From contig JAHHHD010000007.1 of NCBI GenBank assembly GCA_019359505.1, forward strand, positions 62,001 through 126,000: a DNA stretch of 64,000 nt. The letters are read 5' to 3'. Both the position numbers and the translations under genes were made by a program. The notes beneath the pieces were generated by a model. That model saw nothing but the letters and a program-made list of their open reading frames with translations. It had not been told where the DNA came from and made no database searches. The first letter of the stretch is position 1, and the number at the start of each line of letters is the position of its first letter. Source of the DNA: Drouetiella hepatica Uher 2000/2452 (GTDB taxonomy: Bacteria > Cyanobacteriota > Cyanobacteriia > Elainellales > Elainellaceae). Positions 41,838-52,314 of this stretch are shown in pieces.

Positions 41838-42227
41838 GATGTCTTTCTCCTGAATTTGATGCTAAAAACTCGATCAACCGTAGTCTAAAAACTTGGTCTA
41901 ATTCCTATCTATATCGCTCTCACCATTTCATCACAGCCTAAAAGCTTCTAGAGGCTGAATCCTAATAAGCGACTGTAATTCTATTCAGTTGAGTATCACC
42001 AGTCAGACCGACCATTGCTTTGAGTCAACCTGGTATTAGAAGCGACAAGAAGACTCGTGCATTGAAGGTGGAATACAGCTGAAACTTAAAACTTATGAAG
42101 AACAGCAGTTTTGCTGCCGCACTGAACCCTAAAGAATTTATCTTATCAGCTTGGTATGTAAAACAGGCTGAATGGGCGATCGCCGGTTCAGCTCTAACGT
42201 AAATTATTTCCGGCTTCCCTAGAAAAA
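41838..42227. other. Intergenic region upstream of rlmB
   Basis: This 390-bp gap between mrnC and rlmB, both on the minus strand, probably holds the rlmB promoter. Open frames in it are short, with no family features. I see no repeat or terminator. Confidence 0.45.
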
Positions 42228-42716
42228 TCAATTAACAATGGTTTGCTTGCCCGAAATATGTTGAAGAAGCTCAGTCAATCTGTCTGAGTCGGTTAAGTAT
42301 AAATATCCCAGCAATGTCTCCAAACTTGTCGCCTGCTGATAAATCTGCGGATCTAGACGCTTTGGCCCTCTCGGCGACGCATTACGACCTCGCTTAAGAA
42401 CCTCCTTTTCAGAGTCCGTTAGGCGAGGTTGTAGCGAATTTAGATAACCTGCCTGCGCCTCAGCTCGAACCTCAGCAACGACCTGGTCGTGATAAAGCTG
42501 TATTCGCTTGGGCGGGAGTAGATGGTGTCGTCTGATGTGCAGCTCATATACGGCATCTCCTAAGTACGCTAGGGATGCGGGTGAAATCTGGCGCAACACA
42601 CCATCAGACCCTCCTAAGAAATCTTCGGATGACGAATTAGCTTCTGCGCTCCTATTCGAACCGGACAGAAGCTCATCTCTTGAAGCTCCGAAGTCGCCTT
42701 CCTCCTGAAAATTCAT
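42228..42716 (-). CDS. mrnC: Mini-ribonuclease III
   Basis: This is a double-strand-specific RNase made only of the RNase III catalytic domain, which in Bacillus matures 23S rRNA ends. The 162-residue protein has a variable Ser-rich N-terminus (about 1-38). The catalytic helices follow: LAYLGDAVYELHIRRHHL, with the Asp of the signature, then RGRNAS and ATSLETLLGYLYL with the second acidic cluster. It lacks a dsRNA-binding domain, as expected. It is followed on the same strand by rlmB, another 23S rRNA enzyme, an association seen in other bacteria. Confidence 0.92.
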   Translation of the reverse strand: MNFQEEGDFGASRDELLSGSNRSAEANSSSEDFLGGSDGVLRQISPASLAYLGDAVYELHIRRHHLLPPKRIQLYHDQVVAEVRAEAQAGYLNSLQPRLTDSEKEVLKRGRNASPRGPKRLDPQIYQQATSLETLLGYLYLTDSDRLTELLQHISGKQTIVN

Positions 42717-42772
42717 CTTTTAAGGATCAACCTGCTAAGGCAGTTCAGTGCGAGTCAAACTAGCCAAGTTAT

Positions 42773-43141
42773 TCAGACTTTTTTGAGGTTTTCTAGGGCA
42801 ACCGTCACCGATTCTTGAAGCGATAGAAACTTGTCCAAACGCACAAGTTTGACTGTCTGAGTCACACGAGGATTGGTTACAATTTGTAAAGAACCTGCCG
42901 CGCCTTGCACCTTCTTAACAAGCTGAACCAAAGCGCCTAGTCCGGAGCTATCTACAAAATCAATTTGGGAAAGATCAAGAATTAAATTCTTAGGTCCTTC
43001 TTCAATATGCTTTTCTAGAACCTTACGAAATGTAGGCTCAGAAAATGCATCTAGCAAGCCTGCGAGGCGGAAGAGCTGACAGTTATCTCTAACTTCGCGT
43101 GTGCCTCTTAAACTAACGGTTAGGGGAAGTGAATCAGGAAT
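42773..43141 (-). CDS. STAS-domain anti-sigma-factor-antagonist-like protein with apparent ATT start
   Basis: The protein has one STAS domain. The phosphorylatable serine region is DLSQIDFVDSSGLGALVQL, and conserved strands follow (LQIVTNPRVTQTVKLVRLDKFL). Such proteins are antagonists or adaptors in partner-switching control by RsbW-type kinases. A TTG at 43057 would give 94 residues but would cut off the first strand and helix of the fold. Upstream the frame continues as PLTVSLRGTREVRDNCQLFRLAG, which fits the STAS N-terminus. The only likely initiator between the upstream TAG (43180-43178) and this sequence is ATT at 43141. It lies five bases after a perfect AGGAGG. That gives 122 residues; an assembly error is the alternative. 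Confidence 0.8.
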   Translation of the reverse strand: MPDSLPLTVSLRGTREVRDNCQLFRLAGLLDAFSEPTFRKVLEKHIEEGPKNLILDLSQIDFVDSSGLGALVQLVKKVQGAAGSLQIVTNPRVTQTVKLVRLDKFLSLQESVTVALENLKKV

Positions 43142-43277
43142 AAATTCCTCCTGGCTGGACGTTTCGTAGCCGCATAACTATTATCCGAGGTTTAAGTATA
43201 GGGCAGGGTAAGGTAGAATGCAACCTACTTTTAAGTCTTGCGCTATTGGGTTGGGGCACTTAGTCGCCTTAGGACAC

Positions 43278-44009
43278 TTAATCGCCTTGGGGATGTTCTT
43301 GCCACAGACCCGTGGTTTGACGCAAGCTCAGATGTCCTCCGTTGCCCAGAATTAAGTGGTCTAAGACAGGAATGCCTAACAATCGTCCCCCCTCTAGCAG
43401 TTGACGAGTGAGAGCCATGTCTTCGGCGCTGGCTTCCAAATTGCCTGACGGATGATTATGTGCCACGATGACTCGAACAGCTCCGTGCCGTACGGCGGCT
43501 CTGAAAATATCTCTAGGGTGAGCGATCGTCTCTGTAGCAGTGCCCATACTGAGAACCTCAGTTCCCATCAGCCGATGCTTGACATCTAGCAGCAAGACTG
43601 CAAAACGCTCGTTGGGTTGCCACATCAGATCATGGCTGAATGCGGCAGCCGCTATGGCAGGGTCATCGACAATGGTGCGATCGAGCGGACGAGAACATAG
43701 CACACGCTTGCCTAACTCGATCGCCGCCAAAATAGTCGTAGCTTTCGCGTTGCCAACGCCGTGAATCTCGGTTAACTCTGGAATGCTAATGTCTCGTAAA
43801 GCTGCCAGGGGATCACGCTGATGAGCGCTCAAAACGTTCAAAATATGCTGCCCCAGCCCGATCGCTGAGAGTTTTCCAGCTCCCTGCCCCGTACCCAGCA
43901 AAATTGCAATCAGCTCTGAAGTTGCCAAGACCTTGGAGCCATGGGTAATTAAGCGTTCGCGGGGTCGATCGGTGGTGGGAATGTCAGAGATTCTGACGCT
44001 GTAGGTCAT
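43278..44009 (-). CDS. radC: RadC/JAB-domain protein
   Basis: The 243-residue protein has an N-terminal helix-hairpin-helix-type region ([24 protein letters not shown]). The C-terminal JAMM/JAB metalloprotease-like domain has the metal ligands of [18 protein letters not shown]. The family was named for a DNA-repair phenotype later traced to another gene, so its real function is open. A metal-dependent hydrolase role is suggested by the intact motif. It is divergent from the next gene with about 190 bp between them. Confidence 0.92.
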   Translation of the reverse strand: MTYSVRISDIPTTDRPRERLITHGSKVLATSELIAILLGTGQGAGKLSAIGLGQHILNVLSAHQRDPLAALRDISIPELTEIHGVGNAKATTILAAIELGKRVLCSRPLDRTIVDDPAIAAAAFSHDLMWQPNERFAVLLLDVKHRLMGTEVLSMGTATETIAHPRDIFRAAVRHGAVRVIVAHNHPSGNLEASAEDMALTRQLLEGGRLLGIPVLDHLILGNGGHLSLRQTTGLWQEHPQGD

Positions 44010-44122
44010 GATAGAAAAATCGGCGGTTCAAAGGTGTGCCAATTTCAGTAATCCCAAATTGGCGACGCTCCTTACCTGCGACTCCCGCACTTCCTACTCC
44101 GGTAGCCCTCAAGGCGGGATGA

Positions 44123-44159
44123 TTTTTTGTTGGGTAGGCGAAGCCTACCCAACAAAAAA
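44123..44159. repeat. Perfect 17-bp palindrome with GAA triloop
   Basis: The arms TTTTTTGTTGGGTAGGC and GCCTACCCAACAAAAAA flank a three-base loop GAA. It lies in the divergent gap between radC and the unknown gene. The loop GAA between GC and GC is shared with the palindrome at 52340-52388. Confidence 0.9.
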
Positions 44160-44201
44160 CTATTCTATTGAGTCCCCCTACTCCCATGCTTCCCTCTCCC
44201 A

Positions 44202-44675
44202 GTGATACACTCATCTGTGCGAAGAATGGGTTTTGTAGACGGTTCTGTAGATAGCCATGATACTCAAACAGCTATGCGACTAGAGTTTGTTCCGGTTGAA
44301 GAATTTTATTTTGCGCTGACGTTGGCGGTCAAAACGCTAGATGAGACGCTCGATTCAGAGTTGGTGGAGAAAGCGCGATCGCACCTTCAGGAAAAGCTGG
44401 GACAACCCTCTACTGTCGCGCCAGGGAAGCAGAATACCTTCAATTACGTGTTTAAAGTGCAGGATTATGACAATAGCCCTGCCCCTCAGCTGATTCTCTC
44501 GGTTTCAGATTGGCAGGACAAGCTGAGACTCAGCAGCGACTACGGCTGGATGTTGGATCAGGAGCGCAAGCCGAAGCGCACCGATCGCTTTGACCAGCGG
44601 GACGCGTTTGCCAGAGCGGCGCGATCGTATCTTAAAGAACAGATGGGTCTTGTCTTCAATCGAGACGAGATCTGA
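44202..44675 (+). CDS. Conserved-looking protein of unknown function
   Basis: The 157-residue frame reads RLEFVPVEEFYFALTLAVKTLDETL near the N-terminus, followed by a polar soluble sequence ending in RAARSYLKEQMGLVFNRDEI. The composition, codon pattern and HIP1-containing text (GCGATCGC near 44377) are like those of neighbouring genes, so it is probably a real gene. I do not recognise the family. The start is uncertain: GTG at 44202, ATG at 44226 or ATG at 44274 (MRLEFVPVEE) are all possible, and the last would fit a compact domain. No membrane segment or signal peptide is present. Confidence 0.65.
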   Translation: MIHSSVRRMGFVDGSVDSHDTQTAMRLEFVPVEEFYFALTLAVKTLDETLDSELVEKARSHLQEKLGQPSTVAPGKQNTFNYVFKVQDYDNSPAPQLILSVSDWQDKLRLSSDYGWMLDQERKPKRTDRFDQRDAFARAARSYLKEQMGLVFNRDEI

Positions 44676-44723
44676 GCCTTAACTAACATCCTTAACTAAC
44701 AAATTGATGACTCGGCTAAATTG

Positions 44724-46445
44724 ATGACTCAGCCTCTCTTTCGGATCGAAAATTTACGAGTCGCCTATCCGCACCAAGGGGATAGGGGGGTAAACGGGAC
44801 GGCGATCGCCCCTACAGCCTGGGCAGTAGATGATGTGTCGATCGATCTGGCGGCAGGAGAACGGTTGGGTTTAGTGGGCGAATCGGGCTGTGGCAAATCG
44901 ACTTTGGGACGGGCCGCCATGCGCCTGATGTCTGCCTCCACTCAGATTGAGGGAAAAGTCTGGTTTAATGGCGAGTCGGTCTTTGATTTTTCTGCGGAGC
45001 AGCTCCGGCGGTTTCGGGGCGAGGCAGTGGCGCTGATTTTTCAAGATCCCATGACCCGCCTCGACCCGCTAATGACAATCGGTGAACATTGCGTCGAGAC
45101 TCTCCGTGCCCACGAGCCTCAGTCTCGTCAGCAGGCAAAAGATCGGGCGATCGCCACCTTGGAGGCAGTCAAAATTCCGGCAAGCCGCTGGTCGCAATTT
45201 CCCCATGAGTTTAGCGGTGGTATGCGGCAGCGGGTAGCGATCGCCTTGGCGCTGTTGCTCAATCCTCAGCTGATTGTTGCCGATGAGCCGACGACAAGTC
45301 TGGATGTCACCGTTTCAGCCCAAATCTTGCAGGAGCTAACCCGCCTTTGCCAAGAGCGACAGATGGGCTTGCTGCTGATTTCCCACGATCTAGCAATGGT
45401 GGGAGAATACTGCGATCGGATTGCCGTCATGTATGGCGGCAAGGTCGTAGAAACAGGCGAAACTCAAACGGTCTTCACCCAGCCGCAGCATGACTATACA
45501 AAATCTCTGCTAAAGTCGGCGCTGCATCTTCAGTCGGGTGGGGGACAGCTTAAAGTAGAGCGAGCAATTGAGAGAGCCGCTTTGGAGAGAGACAAAATTC
45601 CGCTGCTCAGTATTCAAAACCTCTATCAGCACTACACGCTGGAACAAAACTTTGCAGCAAGGCTACTGTCACCAGGAGCAAAGCAGAGCGATCGCACAAT
45701 CAAAGCCGTGGATGGCATCACGCTTGATCTCTACCCTGGGGAAATTCTTGGGCTAGTGGGAGAATCGGGCTGCGGCAAAAGCACCCTATCTCGGACTTTG
45801 CTACATCTGATTCGCCCCACTTCAGGCAAAGTCGAGTTTTTGGGGCAAGACCTAACTTGCCTATCGTTTCAAGCCCTGCGGCAACAGAGGCGGCAGATGC
45901 AGATGGTGTTTCAAGATCCTCACGCCTGCCTTAATCCGCTGATGACGGTGGGTAAAAGCGTTGCCGATCCGCTACTGATTCACCATCTTGCCGATGCCGC
46001 AGAGGCAAAAGTCCAAGCAAAGCAGATGCTAGAGCGCGTAGGGCTGACTCCCGCCGAAGATTTTTACGATCGCTATCCCAAAGAACTTTCTGGCGGACAG
46101 CAGCAGCGAGTGGCGATCGCCCGTGCCCTAATTACGCGACCCAAGCTGCTGATCTGCGATGAGCCCGTCAGTATGCTGGATGCCAGCGTTCAAGCACAGG
46201 TATTGGACTTAATGCTGGAACTGAAGCAGGAGTTTGAGCTAACTTATTTGTTCATTACCCATGATTTGGGAGTGGCAAGATTTTTGTGCGATCGCATCGC
46301 GGTTATGCAAAGCGGCAAAATTGTAGAGCTAGGAAATACGGAGGAAATCTTCACCCGTCCGCAACATTCTTATACTCGGACTCTTTTAGCCGCTGCTCCG
46401 CTGCTGTCCCATTTCCCCAAGAGGCTTGAAATAAAGGAATCTTGA
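44724..46445 (+). CDS. Dipeptide/oligopeptide-type ABC transporter, two fused ATPase domains
   Basis: The 573-residue protein contains two ATP-binding cassettes of the oligopeptide/nickel type. The first has Walker A GESGCGKSTLGRA, signature FSGGMRQRVAIA and Walker B LIVADEPTTSLD. The second has GESGCGKSTLSRT, LSGGQQQRVAIARA and LLICDEPVSMLD. Each cassette ends with the HDYTKSLL or HSYTRTLL motif characteristic of this family. It resembles GsiA/YejF-type fused ATPases. No permease or binding protein is next to it, so it must work with components encoded elsewhere. The ATG at 44724 is preferred to the TTG one codon earlier. Confidence 0.92.
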   Translation: MTQPLFRIENLRVAYPHQGDRGVNGTAIAPTAWAVDDVSIDLAAGERLGLVGESGCGKSTLGRAAMRLMSASTQIEGKVWFNGESVFDFSAEQLRRFRGEAVALIFQDPMTRLDPLMTIGEHCVETLRAHEPQSRQQAKDRAIATLEAVKIPASRWSQFPHEFSGGMRQRVAIALALLLNPQLIVADEPTTSLDVTVSAQILQELTRLCQERQMGLLLISHDLAMVGEYCDRIAVMYGGKVVETGETQTVFTQPQHDYTKSLLKSALHLQSGGGQLKVERAIERAALERDKIPLLSIQNLYQHYTLEQNFAARLLSPGAKQSDRTIKAVDGITLDLYPGEILGLVGESGCGKSTLSRTLLHLIRPTSGKVEFLGQDLTCLSFQALRQQRRQMQMVFQDPHACLNPLMTVGKSVADPLLIHHLADAAEAKVQAKQMLERVGLTPAEDFYDRYPKELSGGQQQRVAIARALITRPKLLICDEPVSMLDASVQAQVLDLMLELKQEFELTYLFITHDLGVARFLCDRIAVMQSGKIVELGNTEEIFTRPQHSYTRTLLAAAPLLSHFPKRLEIKES

Positions 46446-46611
46446 AACTACAGTGTTGAAATTCTCGTAAATATCCTCAGATACTGTCGAGAAGTCTCCT
46501 AAAGGCGCAAACTTTGGAGACTAATTTTGTGTACCATTCATTAAAGGGCGCATGATGTGGGCTGGCTCCACTTCATCGCTACTCGACTTAGCAGGCTTAT
46601 ACAGGCTGTCC

Positions 46612-47640
46612 ATGTTTGGTTTAATTGGTCATCTCACGAGTTTAGAACACGCTCAATCTGTTGCAAAAGAACTTGGCTATCCCGAATACGCAGATCAGGG
46701 GCTTGATTTTTGGTGTAGCGCCCCGCCCCAAATTGTTGACACCATCAAGGTGACAAGTGCTACAGGGCAGCAGATTGAAGGACGATACGTAGAGTCTTGC
46801 TTTCTGCCAGAAATGCTGGCAGCTCGACGCATCAAAGCCGCCACGCGAAAAATCATCAACGCGATGGCTCATGCCCAGAAAAATGGTATTAACATCACGG
46901 CTCTAGGCGGATTTTCATCCATTATTTTTGAGAATTTCAACCTGAATCAAATTCAGCAGGTGCGTAACATCAAGCTAGAGTTCGATCGCTTCACTACTGG
47001 GAATACCCACACGGCCTATATCATCTGTCGTCAGGTCGAACAGGCTTCTCAGCAAGTTGGCATTGATCTCTCCAAGGCCACGGTTGCTGTGTGTGGGGCG
47101 ACGGGTGACATCGGCAGCGCTGTCTGTCGCTGGCTCAACTCTCGTGCCGATGTGGCTGATTTGCTGCTGGTGGCTCGTAATCCCGATCGCCTTCAGCTCC
47201 TGCAAGAGGAGCTAGGTAGAGGCAAAATTCTGCCCCTAGAGGAAGCTCTACCCCAGGCAGATATTGTGGTCTGGGTTGCCAGTATGCCTAAGGGCGTAGA
47301 AATCGATTATCAAAAGCTCAAGCAGCCTTGTCTGATGATTGATGGTGGCTATCCCAAAAATATGGCAAAGCAGATTCAGCAGCCAGGGGTGCATATTTTG
47401 AACGGCGGCATTGTTGAGCATTCCCTCGACATTGACTGGAAGATTATGAGCATCGTCAACATGGATGTCCCAGCACGGCAACTCTTTGCTTGTTTCGCAG
47501 AATCCATGCTGTTGGAATTTGAGAAGCTTTACACCAATTTTTCCTGGGGTCGGAATCAAATTACGCTAGAAAAAATGGATTTGATTGGTCAAGTTTCGAT
47601 CAAGCATGGGTTTCGTCCTCTGCTAACAGTAGGTAGCTAG
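46612..47640 (+). CDS. aar: Long-chain acyl-ACP reductase
   Basis: AAR reduces fatty acyl-ACP to fatty aldehyde with NADPH, the first step of cyanobacterial alkane synthesis. From the ATG at 46612 the protein is 342 residues and begins [14 protein letters not shown], as in known AARs; the open frame 20 codons longer is not supported. The Rossmann motif [11 protein letters not shown] is at about residue 162. The active-site cysteine is conserved as Cys294 in [10 protein letters not shown]. The ado gene (aldehyde-deformylating oxygenase), which usually lies directly upstream, is not here: upstream is an ABC ATPase. A GC-rich hairpin with a T-run follows at 47702. Confidence 0.96.
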   Translation: MFGLIGHLTSLEHAQSVAKELGYPEYADQGLDFWCSAPPQIVDTIKVTSATGQQIEGRYVESCFLPEMLAARRIKAATRKIINAMAHAQKNGINITALGGFSSIIFENFNLNQIQQVRNIKLEFDRFTTGNTHTAYIICRQVEQASQQVGIDLSKATVAVCGATGDIGSAVCRWLNSRADVADLLLVARNPDRLQLLQEELGRGKILPLEEALPQADIVVWVASMPKGVEIDYQKLKQPCLMIDGGYPKNMAKQIQQPGVHILNGGIVEHSLDIDWKIMSIVNMDVPARQLFACFAESMLLEFEKLYTNFSWGRNQITLEKMDLIGQVSIKHGFRPLLTVGS

Positions 47641-47701
47641 AGGGTAACAGTAGGCATCTATAGGGCTGATGGGATTTTGAGCTTGAAATTTTGAGTTGTG
47701 G

Positions 47702-47722
47702 AAGCCCTTGGTGCGGGCTTTT
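47702..47722 (+). terminator. Probable terminator after aar
   Basis: AAGCCC pairs with GGGCTT across a short loop and is followed by Ts. It is 62 bp after the aar stop codon. Confidence 0.65.
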
Positions 47723-48141
47723 GCAGCAGATATTTGATGACCCTTAGATATTCTCCACAGGGTTGGAGGAGCTGTTGAGCAGCTGGAGGTCAGGAGCCAG
47801 GGTACTTTTCTTCCAAATCCTGACTCTTGACCTCTCCATGAATTCAGACAAAAACATCCTAGTCTTTGCTAGGAATTGTTAATTTTTTGTTGCAAAATGA
47901 CGAAATATTCTGAGTGCTTACTCACAAAGTTGTGAATAAGTGTAAACAAATATCTCATTATTTTTATCAAATTGTGTCAGATATTCGCCTCAATGCTCAC
48001 TGGGCATAGGTTTTCTGCTACAAACAATATGTGAAGAATTAGATAACAAAAGCTGATTAATGGCTAAGCTTCAAAGCTTTAATTTGCTTTTGCGAGTTCT
48101 TTACCCCGTCTAGATGCCTTAATCCTGAGGAGCAGAACCGC
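47723..48141. other. Leader and promoter region of chlH
   Basis: This region of about 420 bp before chlH is AT-rich over its second half. An imperfect inverted repeat (GGAGGTCAGGAG with a near complement TCTTGACCTCTCC, 47783-47836) may belong to aar termination. I see no gene here. A purine-rich CCTGAGGAGCAG precedes the chlH start. Confidence 0.5.
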
Positions 48142-51100
48142 ATGTTTACCCACGTCAAGCCCACAGTCAGACATATCGCACCCGATCATATCAACGGGCG
48201 ATCGCTGGTCAAGGTGGTCTATGTCGTGCTTGAGCCGCAGTACCAAAGCACTCTTTCTGCGGCAGTCCGATCGATTAACCAAAATAATCCCGCTCTAGCG
48301 ATCGAAATCAGCGGCTATCTCCTGGAAGAGTTGCGTAGTTCAGAAAATTACGAAGCCTTCAAACGAGATGTCGCCGAAGCCAATGTATTTATCGCCTCTC
48401 TGATCTTTATTGAAGAACTCGCTGATAAGGTTGTTGCTGCTGTCGAACCGCACCGCGATCGCTTAGACGTGTCGGTAGTCTTTCCCTCAATGCCGCAGGT
48501 GATGCGCCTCAACAAAATGGGCACCTTCTCCATGGCGCAGTTGGGGCAGTCGAAGGGGGCGATCGCTCAGTTCATGCGGAAGCGCAAAGAGAAATCTGGC
48601 TCTTCGTTCCAAGACGGCATGTTGAAGCTGCTGCAAACCCTGCCAAAGGTGCTGAAGTTTTTGCCGATCGACAAGGCGCAGGATGCCCGCAACTTCATGC
48701 TCAGCTTCCAGTATTGGCTGGGTGGCTCGGCTGAGAACCTGGAGAACTTTCTGCTGATGCTGGCGGGGAAGTACATTATCAACAATGTCAAGGCAGATGG
48801 CTCCAAGGGTAATGAGGCTTTGCAGTTCTGCGATCCCGTCACCTATCCCGACATGGGCATCTGGCATCCCCTCGCGCCACAGATGTTTGAGGATTTGAAG
48901 GAGTACCTCAACTGGCACGCCTCACGCAAGGATATTCCTGAGAGCTTGAAAGATCCGCTAGCGCCCACTGTGGGATTGGTGCTGCAACGAACGCACCTAG
49001 TCACAAGCGATGATGCGCATTACGTGGCAATGGTGCAGGAGCTGGAATGCATGGGCGCAAGGGTCATTCCAGTATTCGCAGGTGGCTTGGATTTCTCCAA
49101 ACCTGTCGATGTTTATTTCTATGACCCAATCCATAAAGAGCAAACGATCGTCGATGTCGTTGTCTCCCTCACAGGCTTTGCGCTGGTGGGCGGTCCGGCT
49201 CGGCAAGATCATCCCAAGGCGATCGCTTCGCTTCAGCGTCTCAACCGTCCCTACATGGTGGCGCTGCCTTTAGTGTTTCAAACCACTGAGGAATGGCAGG
49301 ACAGCGATCTGGGGCTGCACCCAATTCAGGTGGCGCTGCAAATTGCCATCCCTGAGCTGGATGGGGCGATCGAGCCGATCGTCATGTCGGGTCGAGATGG
49401 GGCAACGGGCAAGGCGATCGCCCTGCAAGACCGGGTAGAGGCGATCGCACAGCGGGCGATGAAGTGGGCAAATCTGCGCCGTAAGCCAAAGCTGCATAAA
49501 AAGGTTGCCATCACGGTCTTCAGCTTCCCGCCGGATAAGGGCAATGTGGGGACGGCGGCTTACCTAGATGTGTTTGGCTCTATTTATCAGGTGATTCACG
49601 CCCTGAAGCAAAACGGCTACGACATTCAGGACTTGCCCGAATCGGCAGAGGCACTGATGCAGGAGGTGATTCACGACGCTCAGGCGCAATACAACAGCCC
49701 TGAACTCAACATTGCCTATCGCATGTCTGTACCGGAATACGAGAGCCTCACGCCCTACTACAAGCGGCTAGAGGAATCCTGGGGCGCGGCTCCGGGGCAT
49801 CTGAATACGGACGGACAAAATCTGCTGGTGTTCGGCAAGCACTTTGGCAATGTCTTCATCGGCATTCAGCCCACTTTCGGCTATGAAGGCGACCCAATGC
49901 GGCTGCTGTTCTCCCGATCGGCAAGTCCCCATCACGGCTTTGCCGCCTACTACACTTATCTAGAGCATGTCTGGCAAGCCGATGCCGTGCTGCACTTCGG
50001 CACCCACGGTTCGCTAGAATTTATGCCCGGAAAGCAGATGGGTATGTCGGTGGAGTGCTATCCAGACAGCCTGATCGGCAAGATCCCCAACCTCTACTAC
50101 TACGCGGCAAACAATCCTTCGGAAGCGACGATCGCCAAACGCCGCAGCTATGCCGAAACCATCAGCTACCTGACTCCTCCCGCAGAAAATGCCGGACTCT
50201 ACAAGGGCTTGAAGGAGCTAAGCGAATTGATCGCCTCCTACCAAACCCTGAAGGACTCTGGACGTGCTATGCCCATCATCAACGCCATTGTCGATAAGTG
50301 CCGTTTGGTGAATCTTGACAAAGATATCGATATGCCGGAGGACGGTGTAGAGCTGCCTGCCGAGGAGCGCGATGCGCTGGTGGGCAAGGTTTACATTAAG
50401 CTGATGGAAATTGAGTCGCGGCTGCTGCCCTGTGGTCTACACATCATTGGCAAGGCTCCCACGGCAGAAGAGGCGATCGCCACCCTGGTTAATATTTCTG
50501 CCCTCGATCGTCCTGAAGACAATCTGCTTAGCCTCCCCCGGATTATTGCCAACAGCTTGGGGCGTGACATGGATGAGTTGTACAAGAGCAGCGATCGCGG
50601 TGTCCTGGAAGACGTGCAGCTATTGTTTGACATTAACGAAGCTGTGAGAACTGCGGTTGCGGCAATGGTGAAAGAACAGGTAGATGCGGAAGGTCGCGTT
50701 TCCAAAGTCACCAAGCTGAATTTCTTCAATCTGGGCAGAAAAGAACCTTGGATCGAGGCACTGCACCAATCGGGCTATCCCAAGGTGGATGCCGAAGCCA
50801 TTAAGCCGCTGTTTGAATATCTGGAGTTTTGCCTCAAGCAGGTGACGGCAGATAACGAGCTAGGCGCCATGATCAAAGCCCTGGAGGGCGAATACATCCT
50901 GCCAGGACCCGGCGGCGATCCGATTCGCAACCCGGATGTGCTGCCCACTGGCAAGAATATTCATGCCCTCGATCCGCAGTCGATTCCCACAACGGCTGCT
51001 GTCCAGTCGGCTCAGATCGTGGTCGATCGCCTCCTTGCCCGTCAGCGTGCTGAGAACAACGGGCAATATCCTGAGACGATCGCCTTTGTCCTCTGGGGTA

Positions 51101-52137
51101 CAGACAATATCAAGACCTACGGCGAATCTCTAGCGCAGGTGATGCTGCTGGTGGGCGTGCGTCCTGTAGCCGATGCCCTGGGTCGGGTCAACAAGGTGGA
51201 GCTGATTCCCCTGGAAGAGCTGGGTCGTCCGCGCGTGGATGTGGTGGTCAACTGCTCCGGCGTGTTCCGCGACTTATTCATTAACCAGATGAATCTGCTC
51301 GATCGCGCCGTCAAAATGGCAGCCGAAGCCGATGAGCCACTGGAAATGAACTTTGTCCGCAAGCACGCCCTGAAGCAAGCTGAAGAAATGGGAGTCAATC
51401 TGCGTCAGGCTGCCACTCGCGTCTTTTCTAACGCCTCTGGCTCCTACTCCTCCAACGTCAACCTGGCGGTGGAAAACAGCACCTGGGAAAGCGAGGCAGA
51501 GCTTCAGGACATGTTCCTGGCGCGGAAGTCGTTTTCGTTTAACTCTGACAATCCCGGCATGATGGATCAGTCGCGGGATATCTTTGAGTCGGCGTTAAAA
51601 ACCGTGGAAGTGACCTTCCAGAATCTTGACTCCTCCGAGATTTCCCTCACAGATGTCTCCCACTACTTTGATTCTGACCCTACCAAAGTCGTTTCTAAGC
51701 TACGTGGCGACGGCAAAACCCCGGCTTCTTTCATCGCCGACACCACGACGGCAAATGCTCAGGTGCGATCGCTCTCTGAAACCGTGCGGCTGGATGCCCG
51801 TACCAAGATGCTCAACCCTAAATGGTACGAGGGGATGCTGTCCCACGGCTACGAAGGCGTGCGCGAACTCTCAAAGCGTCTGGTTAACACAATGGGCTGG
51901 TCGGCAACGGCGGGCGCGGTGGATAACTGGATCTACGAAGATGCCAACAGCACCTTCATTCAAGACGAAGCCATGCGCGATCGCCTCATGAACCTCAACC
52001 CTCACTCGTTCCGCAAAATCGTGACGACGCTGCTAGAGGTAAATGGTCGTGGCTATTGGGAGACCAGTGAAGAGAACCTAGACAAGCTACGCGAACTCTA
52101 TCAAGAGGTGGAAGACCGGATTGAGGGAGTTGAGTAA
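48142..52137 (+). CDS. chlH: Magnesium chelatase subunit H
   Basis: ChlH is the large porphyrin-binding subunit of Mg-chelatase, which inserts magnesium into protoporphyrin IX with ChlI and ChlD at the entry to chlorophyll synthesis. The 1331 residues match the family. Conserved segments include [24 protein letters not shown] near residue 620 and [22 protein letters not shown] near 920. The C-terminal [18 protein letters not shown] and [15 protein letters not shown] regions are also present. The AGGAGCAG ribosome-binding site fits the ATG. It is monocistronic and followed by a strong terminator. Confidence 0.98.
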   Translation: MFTHVKPTVRHIAPDHINGRSLVKVVYVVLEPQYQSTLSAAVRSINQNNPALAIEISGYLLEELRSSENYEAFKRDVAEANVFIASLIFIEELADKVVAAVEPHRDRLDVSVVFPSMPQVMRLNKMGTFSMAQLGQSKGAIAQFMRKRKEKSGSSFQDGMLKLLQTLPKVLKFLPIDKAQDARNFMLSFQYWLGGSAENLENFLLMLAGKYIINNVKADGSKGNEALQFCDPVTYPDMGIWHPLAPQMFEDLKEYLNWHASRKDIPESLKDPLAPTVGLVLQRTHLVTSDDAHYVAMVQELECMGARVIPVFAGGLDFSKPVDVYFYDPIHKEQTIVDVVVSLTGFALVGGPARQDHPKAIASLQRLNRPYMVALPLVFQTTEEWQDSDLGLHPIQVALQIAIPELDGAIEPIVMSGRDGATGKAIALQDRVEAIAQRAMKWANLRRKPKLHKKVAITVFSFPPDKGNVGTAAYLDVFGSIYQVIHALKQNGYDIQDLPESAEALMQEVIHDAQAQYNSPELNIAYRMSVPEYESLTPYYKRLEESWGAAPGHLNTDGQNLLVFGKHFGNVFIGIQPTFGYEGDPMRLLFSRSASPHHGFAAYYTYLEHVWQADAVLHFGTHGSLEFMPGKQMGMSVECYPDSLIGKIPNLYYYAANNPSEATIAKRRSYAETISYLTPPAENAGLYKGLKELSELIASYQTLKDSGRAMPIINAIVDKCRLVNLDKDIDMPEDGVELPAEERDALVGKVYIKLMEIESRLLPCGLHIIGKAPTAEEAIATLVNISALDRPEDNLLSLPRIIANSLGRDMDELYKSSDRGVLEDVQLLFDINEAVRTAVAAMVKEQVDAEGRVSKVTKLNFFNLGRKEPWIEALHQSGYPKVDAEAIKPLFEYLEFCLKQVTADNELGAMIKALEGEYILPGPGGDPIRNPDVLPTGKNIHALDPQSIPTTAAVQSAQIVVDRLLARQRAENNGQYPETIAFVLWGTDNIKTYGESLAQVMLLVGVRPVADALGRVNKVELIPLEELGRPRVDVVVNCSGVFRDLFINQMNLLDRAVKMAAEADEPLEMNFVRKHALKQAEEMGVNLRQAATRVFSNASGSYSSNVNLAVENSTWESEAELQDMFLARKSFSFNSDNPGMMDQSRDIFESALKTVEVTFQNLDSSEISLTDVSHYFDSDPTKVVSKLRGDGKTPASFIADTTTANAQVRSLSETVRLDARTKMLNPKWYEGMLSHGYEGVRELSKRLVNTMGWSATAGAVDNWIYEDANSTFIQDEAMRDRLMNLNPHSFRKIVTTLLEVNGRGYWETSEENLDKLRELYQEVEDRIEGVE

Positions 52138-52282
52138 TTCGCTTGCCCAATCCGGTGAGTCTAGAGAGCGCTACCCGTTTAGGCTCACTCTATCAGGTGA
52201 ACCGACCTGGTGAGCTAGTTAGGTGAAGTCTGTTAGGGCCAGCTCACCGTACATTAGTGAAGATAAGTGACGTTCATTGATT

Positions 52283-52312
52283 GACCTGGCAGGGGGCTGC
52301 CAGGTCTTTTAT
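52283..52312 (+). terminator. Rho-independent terminator of chlH
   Basis: GACCTGGCAG and CTGCCAGGTC form a perfect 10-bp GC-rich stem with a G4 loop, followed by TTTTATT. Confidence 0.9.
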
Positions 52313-52314
52313 TG

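Noticed and set aside
42025-42231. 68-codon minus-strand frame between rlmB and mrnC
   Set aside because: No ribosome-binding site or recognisable family; composition is not like neighbouring genes.
46552-46611. N-terminal 20-codon extension of aar
   Set aside because: Known AAR proteins start at [10 protein letters not shown]; the ATG at 46612 matches this.
47491-47493. Loss of the catalytic cysteine in AAR (the EHC motif is EHS here)
   Set aside because: The active-site cysteine is Cys294 in the FACFAE motif, which is conserved; the EHC position is a different residue.
52138-52282. Possible tRNA in the GGTGAGCT-rich stretch after chlH
   Set aside because: Repeated GGTGA/AGGTGA words do not form a cloverleaf and no anticodon arm or TTCGA-type loop is present.
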